A DNA stretch of 64,000 bases from Lactarius indigo (taxonomy: Eukaryota > Basidiomycota > Agaricomycetes > Russulales > Russulaceae). The notes under the pieces were generated by a model. The model had not been told where the DNA came from, searched no databases, and saw only the letters and a list, made by a program, of their open reading frames with translations. Every line of letters begins with the position of its first letter. Position 1 is the stretch's first letter. A program made the translations under genes and the position numbers. The stretch is taken from positions 248,001 to 312,000 of the forward strand of contig JAFKAC010000002.1 in assembly GCA_025766275.1 (NCBI GenBank). The letters are read 5' to 3'. Positions 53,978-64,000 of the stretch are shown piece after piece.

Positions 53978-55385
53978 ATGTCAGTACTCGACGGGGTCGA
54001 CGGGACTGTCTGTGGTGCCCAGAAAAACAAACATTCTTTTTCAGACGCCAATTCCATCTTGACGAATGGACAAACCATCGGCTTGGCTGTGAGTATTCGG
54101 TCCTCACCTACCACCCGTCTTACACTCAGTCCATCATACAGCTGACAGCCGAGGCATCTTTCCTCAGCTTCGGTGCTGTGACTGTTATTTTTATTTTAAT
54201 CACGGTATGTTCTATCTTTTCGGTTGCGCTGTCCAGTTTATCAAAACACTGTGTAGAGGAACCTGCTACGTTATAGAAGGTTCCTTCCCAAGTGGTGGCT
54301 GGAAGCTTCTACGGACTCCCACCGACATATACATGGTCCGTTCCATACTTTTCACATCTCACGCAAAGTCTGATCCTAGCTACGTCACAGCTCTCCCTTT
54401 TTTCATATGACATTAGTACAGGCCATCGGGGGTATCCTGAATGTCCGATGGGCCCACGACGGGGTCGTCACGATGGGCTCATATTGCACAGCACAGGGAA
54501 TCATTAAGCAAATAGGTGAACTCGGAGTCGCATTGCTCTCTCTTGTATGTGTCGTGTATAGAACCTCTACGCACTGATGCGACAATTACTAGATACTCAC
54601 CATCCACACATTCACGACAGCTCTATGGAGCGTAGGAGCTGAAGCACGTTCCTTTGCTTTCGGAGTCGTTGCTTTCACATGTCTTTTCGTCGCGCTCTGG
54701 GTTGGTATCAGCAATGGAATCCACAAGGACTTTGAGACGCCTACCCCCGTACATTATTCTGGTCTTCTCACTGCTGCAGATCTACCACTGACACCTCCTG
54801 ACTAGTATTGGTGCTGGATTGGTCCTAAGTACAACAGGGAGCGGTTGGCCGGTGAATACATTTGGATGTGGATCGCTTTATTTGCCTCTGTGGTCATGTA
54901 CATCCCGCTGCATTTCTGGATGAAGGGTCACTTGTCTGTCGATGGCAAGAAGTGGTACAAATTTCGTCGGGTCAAGTCGGACGTCGAGTACTCAGAGAGG
55001 CGAGCAACGTTGGGAATCCTTTTGTGAGTCCTGGCCATTTACCGCGAACGCAACTGATAAGCTATCCAGCTACCCACTAGCATATACCCTCATGGTGATT
55101 CCACTCTCGGTTTCTCGTTGGCTACACTTCAGTCACAAGAGTGTACCTTCGGCAGCTACCTTTTCCGGTCTTTTCATGTTCAACCTTTCCGGTGCTATCA
55201 ACGTCCTCCTTTTCTTGACCGTCCGGCCTCGCCTCCTCCTTTTCACACCCCCTGAGGACCTCGGCGAGTCTAAAGTAGAATTTTCCAGCCCAAGTATCAG
55301 CTCTGCTATATTTCCCGATAAGACCGAGCACAACCAAAACCCGCAACCACTATCAACAGGGCTTGGACTCACAGATGGCGTGTGA
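53978..55385 (+). pseudogene. 7TM receptor copy C, frameshifted
   Basis: Same exon plan as copy B: 53978-54088, 54142-54204, from 54257, and so on to TGA 55383-55385. The N terminus is 'MSVLDGVDGTVCGAQKNK'. Helices 4-7 are well preserved ('FAFGVVAFTCLFVALWVG', 'YIPLHFWMKGHLSV', 'FNLSGAINVLLFLTV'). Two single-base insertions relative to copies A and B disrupt it. One lies in exon 3 around 54279-54295 (34 nt where the others have 33). The other is at the exon 4 segment near 54410-54421 ('gacattagtacag' against 'gacatcgtgcag'). No alternative splice site was found that repairs both. Sequencing error remains possible. Confidence 0.62.
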
Positions 55386-56059
55386 GATGGGGGTCTAGAA
55401 AGTAACTGTAGAAAATACCATAGCTGTCTCGCTCAAGCCCAAGTAATGGTCAGGGGACATTCACCGACAGGAACGCGTATCATAGGGGTCATAACTTATG
55501 TATTTACCTAAGTGTTTGTCTTAGACGCTTTACACACCTACATTTTTAACAACGTTGTCTCTCCGTAGTTGCTGTGCTACATAGGGAATGTGAACTATGA
55601 AGATGCGGCATGTCGGTGCGAAAACTCTCGAACAAATAGATGGCGTCGAGCCTCGGCTGGGAACATCGCGTGAGCTGATTCCGGGTGCTCTTGATTGTGT
55701 TCATCGACTATCTCCCTCCTGAAATACTAGGGGATGCTACACTCGTGTGTGTTGGCCACAGTCATAGACCGAAGTTCGTCGGTTACGCTCCGCGTCGCAT
55801 AGTATTGATTTCCCTTGAGCCATAAAGCTGGTTGGTTTGTGAGGTCCTCTTGGTATGCGCCAAGATCCCGCCAACCGAACTGTTGACATCGGTGTGACGC
55901 GGGAAGTGTGGACCGTGTCTCCAGTTCTGAGGGGAGGGGAGAAGCGACCAGGAAGAACGCGGCGCCAGTAATAGCACAAGGTTCAACTTTGGGAGACTCG
56001 GTGACGCGACTAAGGATCTGTTTGTACTGGGGGTGCCATCGGAAGAAACAAGACCAACG
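55386..56059. other. receptor C 3' flank and partial fourth unit start
   Basis: 3' flank homologous to those of copies A and B. At about 55650 'cctcggctgggaacatcgcg' marks the beginning of another unit that soon loses similarity. No gene seen. Confidence 0.5.
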
Positions 56060-58201
56060 TCACTCGACATCTTCATCATCCTCATCCCTTTCTTCTTCTG
56101 CCAAAATCATCCACGGGTCGTTTAGCCAGGTATCCGCGTCTATGCTCGGGTCCCAAACGACGACAGAGGCGAACTCCTTCAGACATTCGACTTCTTCATC
56201 CTCGATGGTGCATGCACGTAGCTCGATGCGGTCCAGCGTAGTCACGCATAAGGGGCTCGCTTGTCGCCAATCCATCGCATCAAAGAGCGCGCTCAATGCC
56301 GTTTCGCTCCCACGCATGAAGTCGATCCCAACCAGCGTAATCGATACCAACTCCTGGAAGAGTGGCACGCTGTCGTTCTCGCTGCTTGCACCATTCTTGT
56401 CATTTTCATTGTCATCGTTGTCGTTGACATCGCTGTTGACGCTGACGTTGTCACTATCATCGTCGCTATCGCTATCGCTGTCGTCGTTGTCACCTTCATT
56501 GTTGTCGTAATCGTCGTCATCGCTGTCGCTGTCGCTGTCAACGACGATGTCGATATCGACGCCGGTGCTGGCGCTAGTACCGGAGTCTGGCCCGAGTGCA
56601 TGGAGTAAACTCTCGGCTAGCGCATCGTATGCCAGAACGTGCGTGATCTCTGGACAATTCACGAACGTGTTGTACCAGTCACCCGCGGACCACACAGCGG
56701 CGCTTGCTCGCAGGCTGACCGCGCGCAATTCCGCGAGAGGAATGCCCGCGCACGTTCGCAGCAAGGCGCTGCGTTCCACCTCCGGATCTCCAGCGTCCCA
56801 CTCGCACTCCAGTCGCACGTCCGGGTCACCCTTGGGCCCGTAGTACCGCTCGCGGTCTTCCGCGACAGTCAGCCGAGTGAACGCGCGCCAGGCAGACAAC
56901 GCAAACAGCGTGCTGTCGTCGTGGTCCGCGGACGCGGAGGAGAGTGTGAGAGCACGCGGGCCGCCAGGGCCGCTCGTGGTGCCTTCGACAGCGGGGCAGG
57001 TGCGGGATAGATGCGCGGAGAGTAAGGGGAGTATTCGGAGGCAGTCCAGCTCAGAACGTGGGTGCAAGGACCAGCAGCACACCTTCAACCTCGCCGCAGG
57101 CGGAATATCGAGCTGGGAGAGGACTTGGTGACACCTGTCGACGCGATCATGCAACGTGAGAGTACGGAGGCGGGAGAGGGGTACGGTGCGTGGCGAGTAC
57201 GTGAGGAAGATATGGGAGAGGCAGTGTTCGAGGCGGAGCTCCTGGAGTGCAGGCATGAGAAGGAGGCACTCCATGAACTGTTCGCGTGTCGGCGTGACGG
57301 GGACCGAGGGTTCCATGGCGTAGCGCAGGTCGGGAGCGGTGATGGTGAGCGAAGTGAGCTGAGCGAGTGGTAGGGAGCCGAGCGCCCAGCTGGAGAGGAA
57401 TGCGTTTTCCAGGACAACGCGGCGCAGGCGCGGGTGTGTTGCGAGAAAGTTGTTGGGAAGAGCAATGGGGGTGTCGGGAAGTAAACCTGACCGATGCAGG
57501 TTGAAACGCAACATGAGAGTCTCGAGGACTGGCGCTGCGGTCTCCAGAAGGCCCACCCAGCGGCGCGCGGTGCATGAGCACGCACTGAGTTCAAGTTCCC
57601 GGATATGGAAGAGGTGCTCCACCAGCACCTTGTATGGATCAAGCTTCGGTGGCCCCGGTTTCGGAGGCCGGCCCCAGAAGAAAGGCCTAGCAGAGGCTTC
57701 ACACGGAAGTGGGTCGCTCATCGTAATGGTAATGGGCACCGCCTTAGAGAGCGAGAGCATGCGCTGGGCCCAAGTGCGTCCCAATTGCAACGCAATATTG
57801 GACCACAACCTCGGGTGCCCGAATGCGACGATGCGCCAGTGGCCGCAGACGTGTGCAACTGCAGGGACCCACCACAGCACAGTTTTGCAGAGTGCAGGGT
57901 ACTTTTCCCTGCCATTTTGGGAGGGAAAACTGAACGAGGAAGAGGAGAGTTGGTAGTGAAGGAAAATCTCGCTGAGGATCTCTGGTGGAATGCGGCAGCT
58001 CCGCGTGAGTGCGTTTCGGCGGCTGCCAATCATGCGGAACGGGCCGGAAAATATAGCTGACATCTCTTTGTTTACGAGGCGTAACGCTAGTGCATCGTTA
58101 AGGGTTGAAGGTGGGACCTGTTGGAGGATGTTATCTACGAAATCAATGCGTCTCTGTACCGCGTCTGACCAATACCGGATAGACCTTAGATACGCGGTCA
58201 C
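56060..58201 (-). CDS. F-box-like protein (fungal type), 713 aa
   Basis: Single exon, ATG 58201-58199. F-box-like region at residues about 65-85 ('CRIPPEILSEIFLHY') followed by 'WWVPAVAHVCGHWRIVAF' and 'PRLWSNIALQLGR', the layout common to mushroom F-box proteins. The middle shows leucine-rich repetition ('LPLAQLTSLTITAPDL', 'MPALQELRLEHCL'). Near residues 550-605 is a stretch almost wholly of Asp, Ser, Asn and Glu, encoded by gat/gac repeats. The end ('LVSITLVGIDFMRG', 'LDRIELRACTIEDEE') matches the paralogue at 59186. Role by family: substrate adaptor of SCF ubiquitin ligase; the target is unknown. Divergent from the next gene with about 980 bp between. Confidence 0.85.
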   Translation of the reverse strand: MTAYLRSIRYWSDAVQRRIDFVDNILQQVPPSTLNDALALRLVNKEMSAIFSGPFRMIGSRRNALTRSCRIPPEILSEIFLHYQLSSSSFSFPSQNGREKYPALCKTVLWWVPAVAHVCGHWRIVAFGHPRLWSNIALQLGRTWAQRMLSLSKAVPITITMSDPLPCEASARPFFWGRPPKPGPPKLDPYKVLVEHLFHIRELELSACSCTARRWVGLLETAAPVLETLMLRFNLHRSGLLPDTPIALPNNFLATHPRLRRVVLENAFLSSWALGSLPLAQLTSLTITAPDLRYAMEPSVPVTPTREQFMECLLLMPALQELRLEHCLSHIFLTYSPRTVPLSRLRTLTLHDRVDRCHQVLSQLDIPPAARLKVCCWSLHPRSELDCLRILPLLSAHLSRTCPAVEGTTSGPGGPRALTLSSASADHDDSTLFALSAWRAFTRLTVAEDRERYYGPKGDPDVRLECEWDAGDPEVERSALLRTCAGIPLAELRAVSLRASAAVWSAGDWYNTFVNCPEITHVLAYDALAESLLHALGPDSGTSASTGVDIDIVVDSDSDSDDDDYDNNEGDNDDSDSDSDDDSDNVSVNSDVNDNDDNENDKNGASSENDSVPLFQELVSITLVGIDFMRGSETALSALFDAMDWRQASPLCVTTLDRIELRACTIEDEEVECLKEFASVVVWDPSIDADTWLNDPWMILAEEERDEDDEDVE

Positions 58202-59185
58202 AAGAACGTTGAGGGGTGACTACGAAGATCAGCAACTCACGGTAGGTGGGTGTTCTGCGCAAGGTGGTGCGCGGTCCTTGGCACATTCTGCTGGTAGCTC
58301 ATTGGGAAGAGATGGTAGGGGATCAGTCGATCGGTTCTTGGACGACCCGATTCCTAGATCGTGAAAGGCAAGACGATGGAAGCTGGGAAGGAGGGAACAC
58401 TCAGAAGAGGCCTTTTTTCAAGTGAAGGATCCTAGGAAACGCTGCAAGGGCACGCTGCAAAAAGGGTAAAGGGGTCACATTCGCCGGTGTGGCGGTCCGC
58501 TCAGTGGACTTTGACGTTTTCGTCATATTAGCCTTTTTCTGACCTAAACTAGCTGTGTCACACTCATGTCTGAGTCATCGCCGTGGGCAGAAACTTGGAG
58601 GTGTTGTAGAAGGACCGAAAAAAAGTTCTGAGGATTCCAAGGACGTGAATCGGGCTCGACATGAGCGTGTGATGCGGTTGCCGGTGACATCGGCCCGGTC
58701 TTGGTCCGGCACCACCGTGGCAACATTGAGCTCGCTCCTACCAGTCACGGCGTTGATGGTTCCAAGGAGGACTTGCCACCAGAGTTTTTGGCCATCAAGG
58801 GTTTAGACAAGAAACTTCTGAATTTCTGGAATCCTCTATCGCAGACAAGGGTAAGCACAAGTCGAGCTACCTACTGCTACCTTAATGGAGGGCGCCTGTC
58901 GGCCGTGGCATCGCCCTTCCATCAATGTATCTCCCCTTTGCAACGTGTCCAATTAGAGTGCACTCTATTCATTCCTATACTTGGCGCTCTTTGTGGCCTT
59001 GAAGCCGAATCTATACCTTAAACATATCATTCGTCCTGTCGGTTGCAGTCTAGTTATCTGTGCCAATCTGTGCGCTCCAAGCGGATTTACGCCTTCTAGA
59101 AATGAGAGATCGACCCCCACAGAATAACCACATATCGTGAGTCTCCAGTCTTCCTTACCTTCCTTCGATGCGTTTGTGATTGAGA
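58202..59185. other. intergenic region between divergent F-box genes
   Basis: About 980 bp; no coding sequence supported. It probably holds both promoters. No repeat recognised. Confidence 0.5.
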
Positions 59186-61053
59186 ATGCCCAGCTCCGCC
59201 CGATATTGGTTAGATGCGGTACAGACGCGACTTGAACTCGTAGACAACCTCCTCCAATGGGTTCCACCCTCAACCCTAGATGACGCCGCAACACTACGCC
59301 TGGTAGACCGCGAAATGTTTGCCATCGTCGCCGGCCCGCTCGGTGTGATTGCTAAACGCCGCAACAAACTCACGCGGACTTGCCGCATCCCACCGGAACT
59401 CCTTGGCCAGATCTTCCTCTACTACCAGCGCACCTCTCTCGACCTCTGTATCCCCGAGAACGAGAAGAGCAAGTATTCGGCGCTCTATAGCACTGCGCTC
59501 TGGTGGGTCCCTGCCGTCGCACACGTCTGCCACCACTGGCGGACCGTAGCGTTCCAAGTCCCCCAGCTGTGGTCCCACATCGCGCTACACCTGGGGCGTG
59601 ATTGTGCACTGCGAATGCTCACGCTCTCGAAGGCAGTTCCCATAACTGTTGCGCTGAGCGACCCACACCCATGCGAGGCCTCCATAAGGCCCGTCTCCTG
59701 GGGCCGGCTCCCAAAGCCGGGGCCTCCGAAGCTCGACCCACATAAGGTGCTCGCGGAGCACCTCTTCCATATCCGGGAACTTGAACTCGGCGCATGCTCA
59801 TGCACCGCGGGCCGTTGGGTGAGCCTCCTGGGGACCGCAGCGCCGCACCTCGAGACGCTCTGGTTGTGCATCAACCCGCACCGGCCCGGATCGCTGACCA
59901 ACGTTGCCTTGGCCCTCCCTAAAAACTTCCTCGCGACGCACCCGCGCCTGCGCCGCGTTGTCCTAGAAAACGCACTTCTCTCCAGCTGGGCTCCAGGTCC
60001 CCACCCGCTCTCACAGCTCGTGGTGCTCATCGTCACCGCACCGGTCCTGATCTACCCCGCGAGCCTTATGGCTTTCACCGCGCCGACGCACAAGCAGTTC
60101 CTCGACTGTCTCTCTCTCATGCCTGCGCTTGAGGAACTCAGCCTCGCGCACTGCCTCCCCGGCTTCACTCCTATATTCTCCCCTCGCACCGTGTCCCTCC
60201 AGCGCCTCCGGGCGCTTACGCTACAGGACCGTGTCGACAGGTGTCACCAGGTGCTTCACTCACTCAAAATACCTGCAACCGCAATTGTGAAGATAGTATC
60301 CTCATACGCATCCGCACTGTCAAATCTTGATTTTCTGCGAGTCCTCCCGCTACTCTCCGCGCATCTTTCTCGCCATGGCGCCGCTATCCCCACCGGCAAA
60401 GGCAGCAAGGGCGGTTCTGGCGCACTCTCGCTCTCCTCTACGTACGAAGGCGGTCACACACACTTTTTTCTGTCTGTCTGGCGTAATTTCACCCCGCCGA
60501 CCGCCGCGGAAGCACGCGCGCCGTACTTTGGGCCCAAGAGCACCCCGGATGTGCGCCTGGTGTGCAAGTGGAGATCTGGCAACCCGGACATGGAGCGCCG
60601 AGCACTGCTGCAGACGTGCGCAGGCGTGCCACTAGCCGATATACGTACGCTTTGCATACGTTCAGAGGCTGCCCTATGGTCCACCCATGACTGGTACGAC
60701 ACATTCGTGGCCTGTCCCGGGATTACGAACGTCTCGGCATATGGCGCATCCGGTGAGCAGCTGCTCTTCGCGCTTGAGCTGTACGCTGGAAGCGGCCCCA
60801 GTAGCTTCCTCGTCCCCTCTTCCCAGAGTTGGCCTCGCTCACCCTGGTTGGAGTTGACTTTGTGCAAGCGGGTGAGGCGGCGTGGAAGATGCTATCTGGG
60901 GCGCTGTTCTGGCGAGAGACCAGCCCTTCGTGCGTGACGATTCTAGACCGCATTGAGCTGCGCAGGTGCGCTGTAAAGGAGGATATGATTAACTCGCTGA
61001 AACGGTCCGCCGCCATCGTCGTGTGGGACACGATCACGGACCCGAAAAACTAG
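59186..61053 (+). pseudogene. F-box-like paralogue, 1-nt frameshift near the end
   Basis: Starts at ATG 59186 ('MPSSARYWLDAVQTRLELVD'), closely parallel to the minus-strand gene: 'CRIPPELLGQIFLYY', 'WWVPAVAHVCHHWRTVAF', 'PQLWSHIALHLGRD'. The frame holds to about 60810. There 'gtcccctcttc' has one C fewer than needed for 'VPLFPEL', the paralogous sequence. The proper frame resumes one base off ('LASLTLVGVDFVQAG ... LDRIELRRCAVKED') to TAG 61051-61053, while the original frame runs to 60937. It also lacks the acidic repeat of the paralogue. Either a 1-base deletion in a C-run or a sequencing error. Confidence 0.75.
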
Positions 61054-61819
61054 ATGCGCGCCTCACAGCAAGAGAGAGAAGGGAGGGGCCGGTCACTGCG
61101 AAGAGCCTGAGTGAGATAAGTATTGTTCTCTGCCAGCATCTGTCCCTTACCTCGGATTGTAGAATGAGTGACCATGTCACCAGTTCGAAATTTGCTCTAT
61201 GCCCTGTTTCCCTGGCGAATTATGGGGGACATGGTCTTCATCGGCGCTCTCCATCCAGATCTAGTCAACTCTAGTCCCAAGGTCCCATGCATGCCTCGTG
61301 CACACCTTCGTTTGATTCCGTAATACTGTATACTTTACGTTCCCCTGCGTTGATCTGTATAGCCAATGCTCCCTGTATCCACAATCACAAGGTCTCCAAG
61401 TCTTCTCCTCTTAATTCCCCTCCATTGCCTTCTCCCCACGTTTCGCCTCCTATAACGCGCTACAATGCATCTGTACCAAGATCTGTATTACTGTATTAGC
61501 CACCATCAGTTTGGTTTACACATATTTGGTGTCGACCCTCCGTGCTTTAGTACTTGCTCGGTTGCTCCAGTAGCAAGTCTGTCGCTTTGGCAGACCGCAA
61601 CTATTCCACGGTCATGTCACCCTCCTGAAAGTTCACAATGCCTTGCATGTCACACGCATTTCAACGTACAGGGATTAGTAGGTGCTTCCCATTATAGTAA
61701 GAAGGTCGAGTTCTTCTTGCAAATGACTCAAAGTAACCGATCCCACACTGGCAGAACGACCACTCATCGCGTGTTTCTAATCGTCCTGGATACCCTTTGA
61801 TCTGCTTGTGGGAATACCT
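61054..61819. other. F-box paralogue 3' flank
   Basis: No gene supported. The part at 61254-61370 resembles 62566-62680, showing that the flanking DNA was duplicated with the F-box gene. Confidence 0.5.
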
Positions 61820-62530
61820 AGCTCTGCCCGATATTGGATAGAAGAAGTACAGATGTGCTTTGAGCTTTGAGCTTGAACTCATAGACAGTTTCCTCGAACA
61901 CTGGCAGGACTCACCCTTAACTGTAGCGTTTTCACCTGGACATCGCTAGACCGTACCAACCAATGTCGCCAGGTGCTTTACTCAACCAACATACCGCCCA
62001 CTACGATTGTGCACCTTGATTTTCTAGGTATCATCTCGTCACTCTCCGCGCATCTTTCCCGCACAAGCCCCGCTATCCCTACAGGTAGGCGCGCTCGCAC
62101 TCTCCTCTACACACAACGGTTGCAGACACTCTCTGTACTGTCTGCATGGCGCTGTTCACTCCTACTTCTTCGACCGCCGCTGAAGCCTGCGCGCGCTATA
62201 CTACTCCGGGCCTATGGGGACCCGGGCCCGGGATGGGCGCTTGGAGTGCAGGTGGAATATGGGTAACCCGGACACGGAGCGCCGAGCACTGCTGTAGGCG
62301 CGCGTAGGCATGACGCTGTCAGACGGATCTCCGTGCGCTCAGCTTGCCCGCAAGCGCTGCACTGTGGTCCGCATGGTGGTACAGTATGTACGACATGTTC
62401 CGAGTCGGGCCTGTCCCGGACCCCATTGAGCTGCGCCTGTGCGCAGTCAAGGAGGAAATGATCAACTCGCTGAAACGATCTGCCGTCATTATCGTGTGCG
62501 ATGTGATCGCGGACCGGAACAACTCGCTCG
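61820..62530 (+). pseudogene. truncated third F-box copy
   Basis: 61820-61910 matches the start of the 59186 gene ('gctctgcccgatattgg'). 61935-62090 matches its middle (about 60225-60400). 62210-62530 matches its end ('gaggaaatgatcaactcgct'). Large internal segments are missing and the frame is broken several times. It is a decayed tandem duplicate. Confidence 0.75.
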
Positions 62531-64000
62531 GGTGTCATGGTAAGACTGGCCTGGGGCCGTAATTCGCCATCCAGACCTAGTCAACTCTGATTCCCTACAT
62601 CACACCTTTTGTTAATTCTGCGACATGCTTCACGTTCCCCTGCGCGTGTGGTCTTGATTTCTATGGCCATACCGGGTAGTAATCCCTTTTGGCTCTGTGC
62701 GTCTATAGTCACTTGTTTTCTTTTACCCTCCATTACACACTTGGACCCTGCTTCCTGCAGCATCAGAATCGTTTACACGTATTAGCCATCACTATTCCTT
62801 TTCTTCAGTGTGTGTCTAGTAATGACCGAGCATCTCCGTTGGGTGCTCTTCTGCAGGGCTACTAGTAGTAGTTCGGGCAGACTACCTACCACGGCTACTC
62901 CAGGGCGTCGACATCGGCCCATGTGCTTGACGGCCCGAAGCGTAGCCTATGGGCTGAGGGCAAGTCCGACTCTCCGAGCCAATCTTTAATGTTATTGTAC
63001 GCGCAATATTTCCAGCGAAATTTGTTACCATGACATCTGCCGACTCGGATGCCGTCAGTTCAAGTCGGTTCAAGCAGCCAAGCAGAGGTGGGGGAGCCCC
63101 TCGCCTTTCCCCAGCTCCTCCACGCTCTCAGGCGAGTCCTTCTCGAGCTGTTTCGATTCGCCAGAACCCAGCTTCGAATCTTCCACGTTCCGGAGACGAC
63201 CGAGGTATATCCAGTGAGCCCAGACCAATCGCCGCGGACCACGTTGTTAACCCGAACTGCCAAGGATCACCTCCGCGGACTCGGAGAAGCATGCAGCTTT
63301 GCGGCGCTAGAAATATTTCGTGGCCGAGAGTAATCCTCGATTCTGGTGCGAACTCTTCGACGTCGCGTATACCCCGACCAAGAAATAGTACAAGATTGTC
63401 TGCACGTTCGACCAACTGCAAGTCGTGTGAATTCTTTCACTGCGTCGTTTCTCTCCACCTCCGTTGGCAATCCTCAAGCCTCGAGACCCAGCTCACGTCC
63501 TAGAGCTGAGTTCCTCGTGGCCATATCCTCTATTATGCATCACTTTTCCATCCTTCCAGGGTCTCTTCTGTCCCCTCATTCTATGCTCGCGTCCCTGATT
63601 TGAAGGCTGTTCTCCGTACTTGTTTTGGTCTTTCCCCGTGCTACATAGACAAGTATCCCTGCGATTCTCCGCCGCAACACAAACTCCTGTCGACGTGTTG
63701 TTAGTAACTTCCCATTATAAGGCCGAAGTTTCGACCGTACATGAAGAGAAGGCGGTCAATAGACACGCCACACAGGCACGGATACCACCCTACCACCCGA
63801 CACGTACACCGGACGAGACTCGTCTACGGCCCTTGGAAGTACAGGTACTGGCGGACTACCGAGGGGGAACCGGGTCTCGCTGGATCGGCTCGGCTAGTGG
63901 GCTCGGGGAAGAACGCGGGGCTGGGGATGCCCTCTTCGCTATTCCGACATGCCTCGTCGCTGAAACTTCGTGAAGTGCCAGGTCGGCAGCAAGGCCCGCC
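62531..64000. other. unassigned region with GC-rich open stretches
   Basis: 62531-62700 is the 3' flank of the F-box pseudogene. From about 63030 to 63600 there are overlapping open stretches. One frame reads 'FPQLLHALRRVLLELFRFAR' (63049-63333), has one TAA, and is open again to 63603. No family was recognised. The last 300 bases are open in one frame but featureless. Possibly the start of a gene or old element continuing past the window. Confidence 0.3.

Noticed and set aside
56261..57010. Plus-strand ORFs opposite the first F-box gene
   Set aside because: Low-complexity Val/Ile strings are the complement of gat/gac repeats; the minus frame carries the F-box motifs.
1..64000. Bacterial-type operons, phage or biosynthetic cluster
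   Set aside because: Introns, chromodomain retroelements and F-box genes show a fungal nuclear region; no such genes were seen.

Overview
The window looks like a filamentous basidiomycete (Agaricomycete-type) fungal genome. The evidence is genes split by ~50-nt introns, a Plavaka-type transposase partnered with a DUF6698-like gene, chromodomain Ty3/Gypsy elements, F-box genes of the mushroom type and a Git3/cAMP-receptor-like 7TM receptor family. All family assignments come from reading motifs by eye; no search was run.

Layout. (1) 1-1977 and about 50270-55650 hold three copies of one 7TM receptor gene in tandem units of about 2.7 kb. The first copy is separated from the other two by about 48 kb of transposon DNA. 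Only the middle copy (51242-52659) reads through without a frameshift. (2) About 1978-50270 is a DNA-transposon locus. A Plavaka-like transposase gene runs on the minus strand from 38343 down to 2476, and a divergent DUF6698-like gene runs on the plus strand from 38542 to 48893. LTR elements have cut both genes into pieces. Every cut carries a 5-bp target-site duplication (TSD), and the reading frame resumes on the far side.

(3) The insertions are as follows. Gypsy-1 (4600-18862, TSD CTGAA) itself contains a minus-strand Copia element (10892-17248, TSD CGAAG). There is a solo LTR at 19630-20136 (GTAGA) and another at 20540-21270 (ACTAC). Gypsy-2 (22374-38172, AGAGC) itself contains Gypsy-3 (29432-37378, GTGCG). 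Gypsy-2b (40040-47910, ATACA) lies in the DUF6698 gene, and so does a solo Copia LTR (48146-48762, CTAAC). (4) 56060-62530 is an F-box cluster: one minus-strand gene, one divergent plus-strand copy with a 1-nt lesion, and a truncated third copy. (5) 62560-64000 is unassigned.

The three Gypsy families share an unusual expression plan. The LTR has a TATA element, and exactly 33 nt further on an 11-nt sequence whose reverse complement is the sequence just inside the 5' LTR. The pair differs between families but stays complementary, which is the signature of Tf1/sushi-type self-priming. Gag is open from a GTG in strong Kozak context after a leader with essentially no ATG. Pol lies in the -1 frame behind a GGNTTTT heptamer. 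Downstream of the integrase chromodomain all three carry an extra coiled-coil module, with tandem zinc knuckles in two of them. Gypsy-3 appears coding-complete. The other copies carry mostly CGA-to-TGA nonsense changes.
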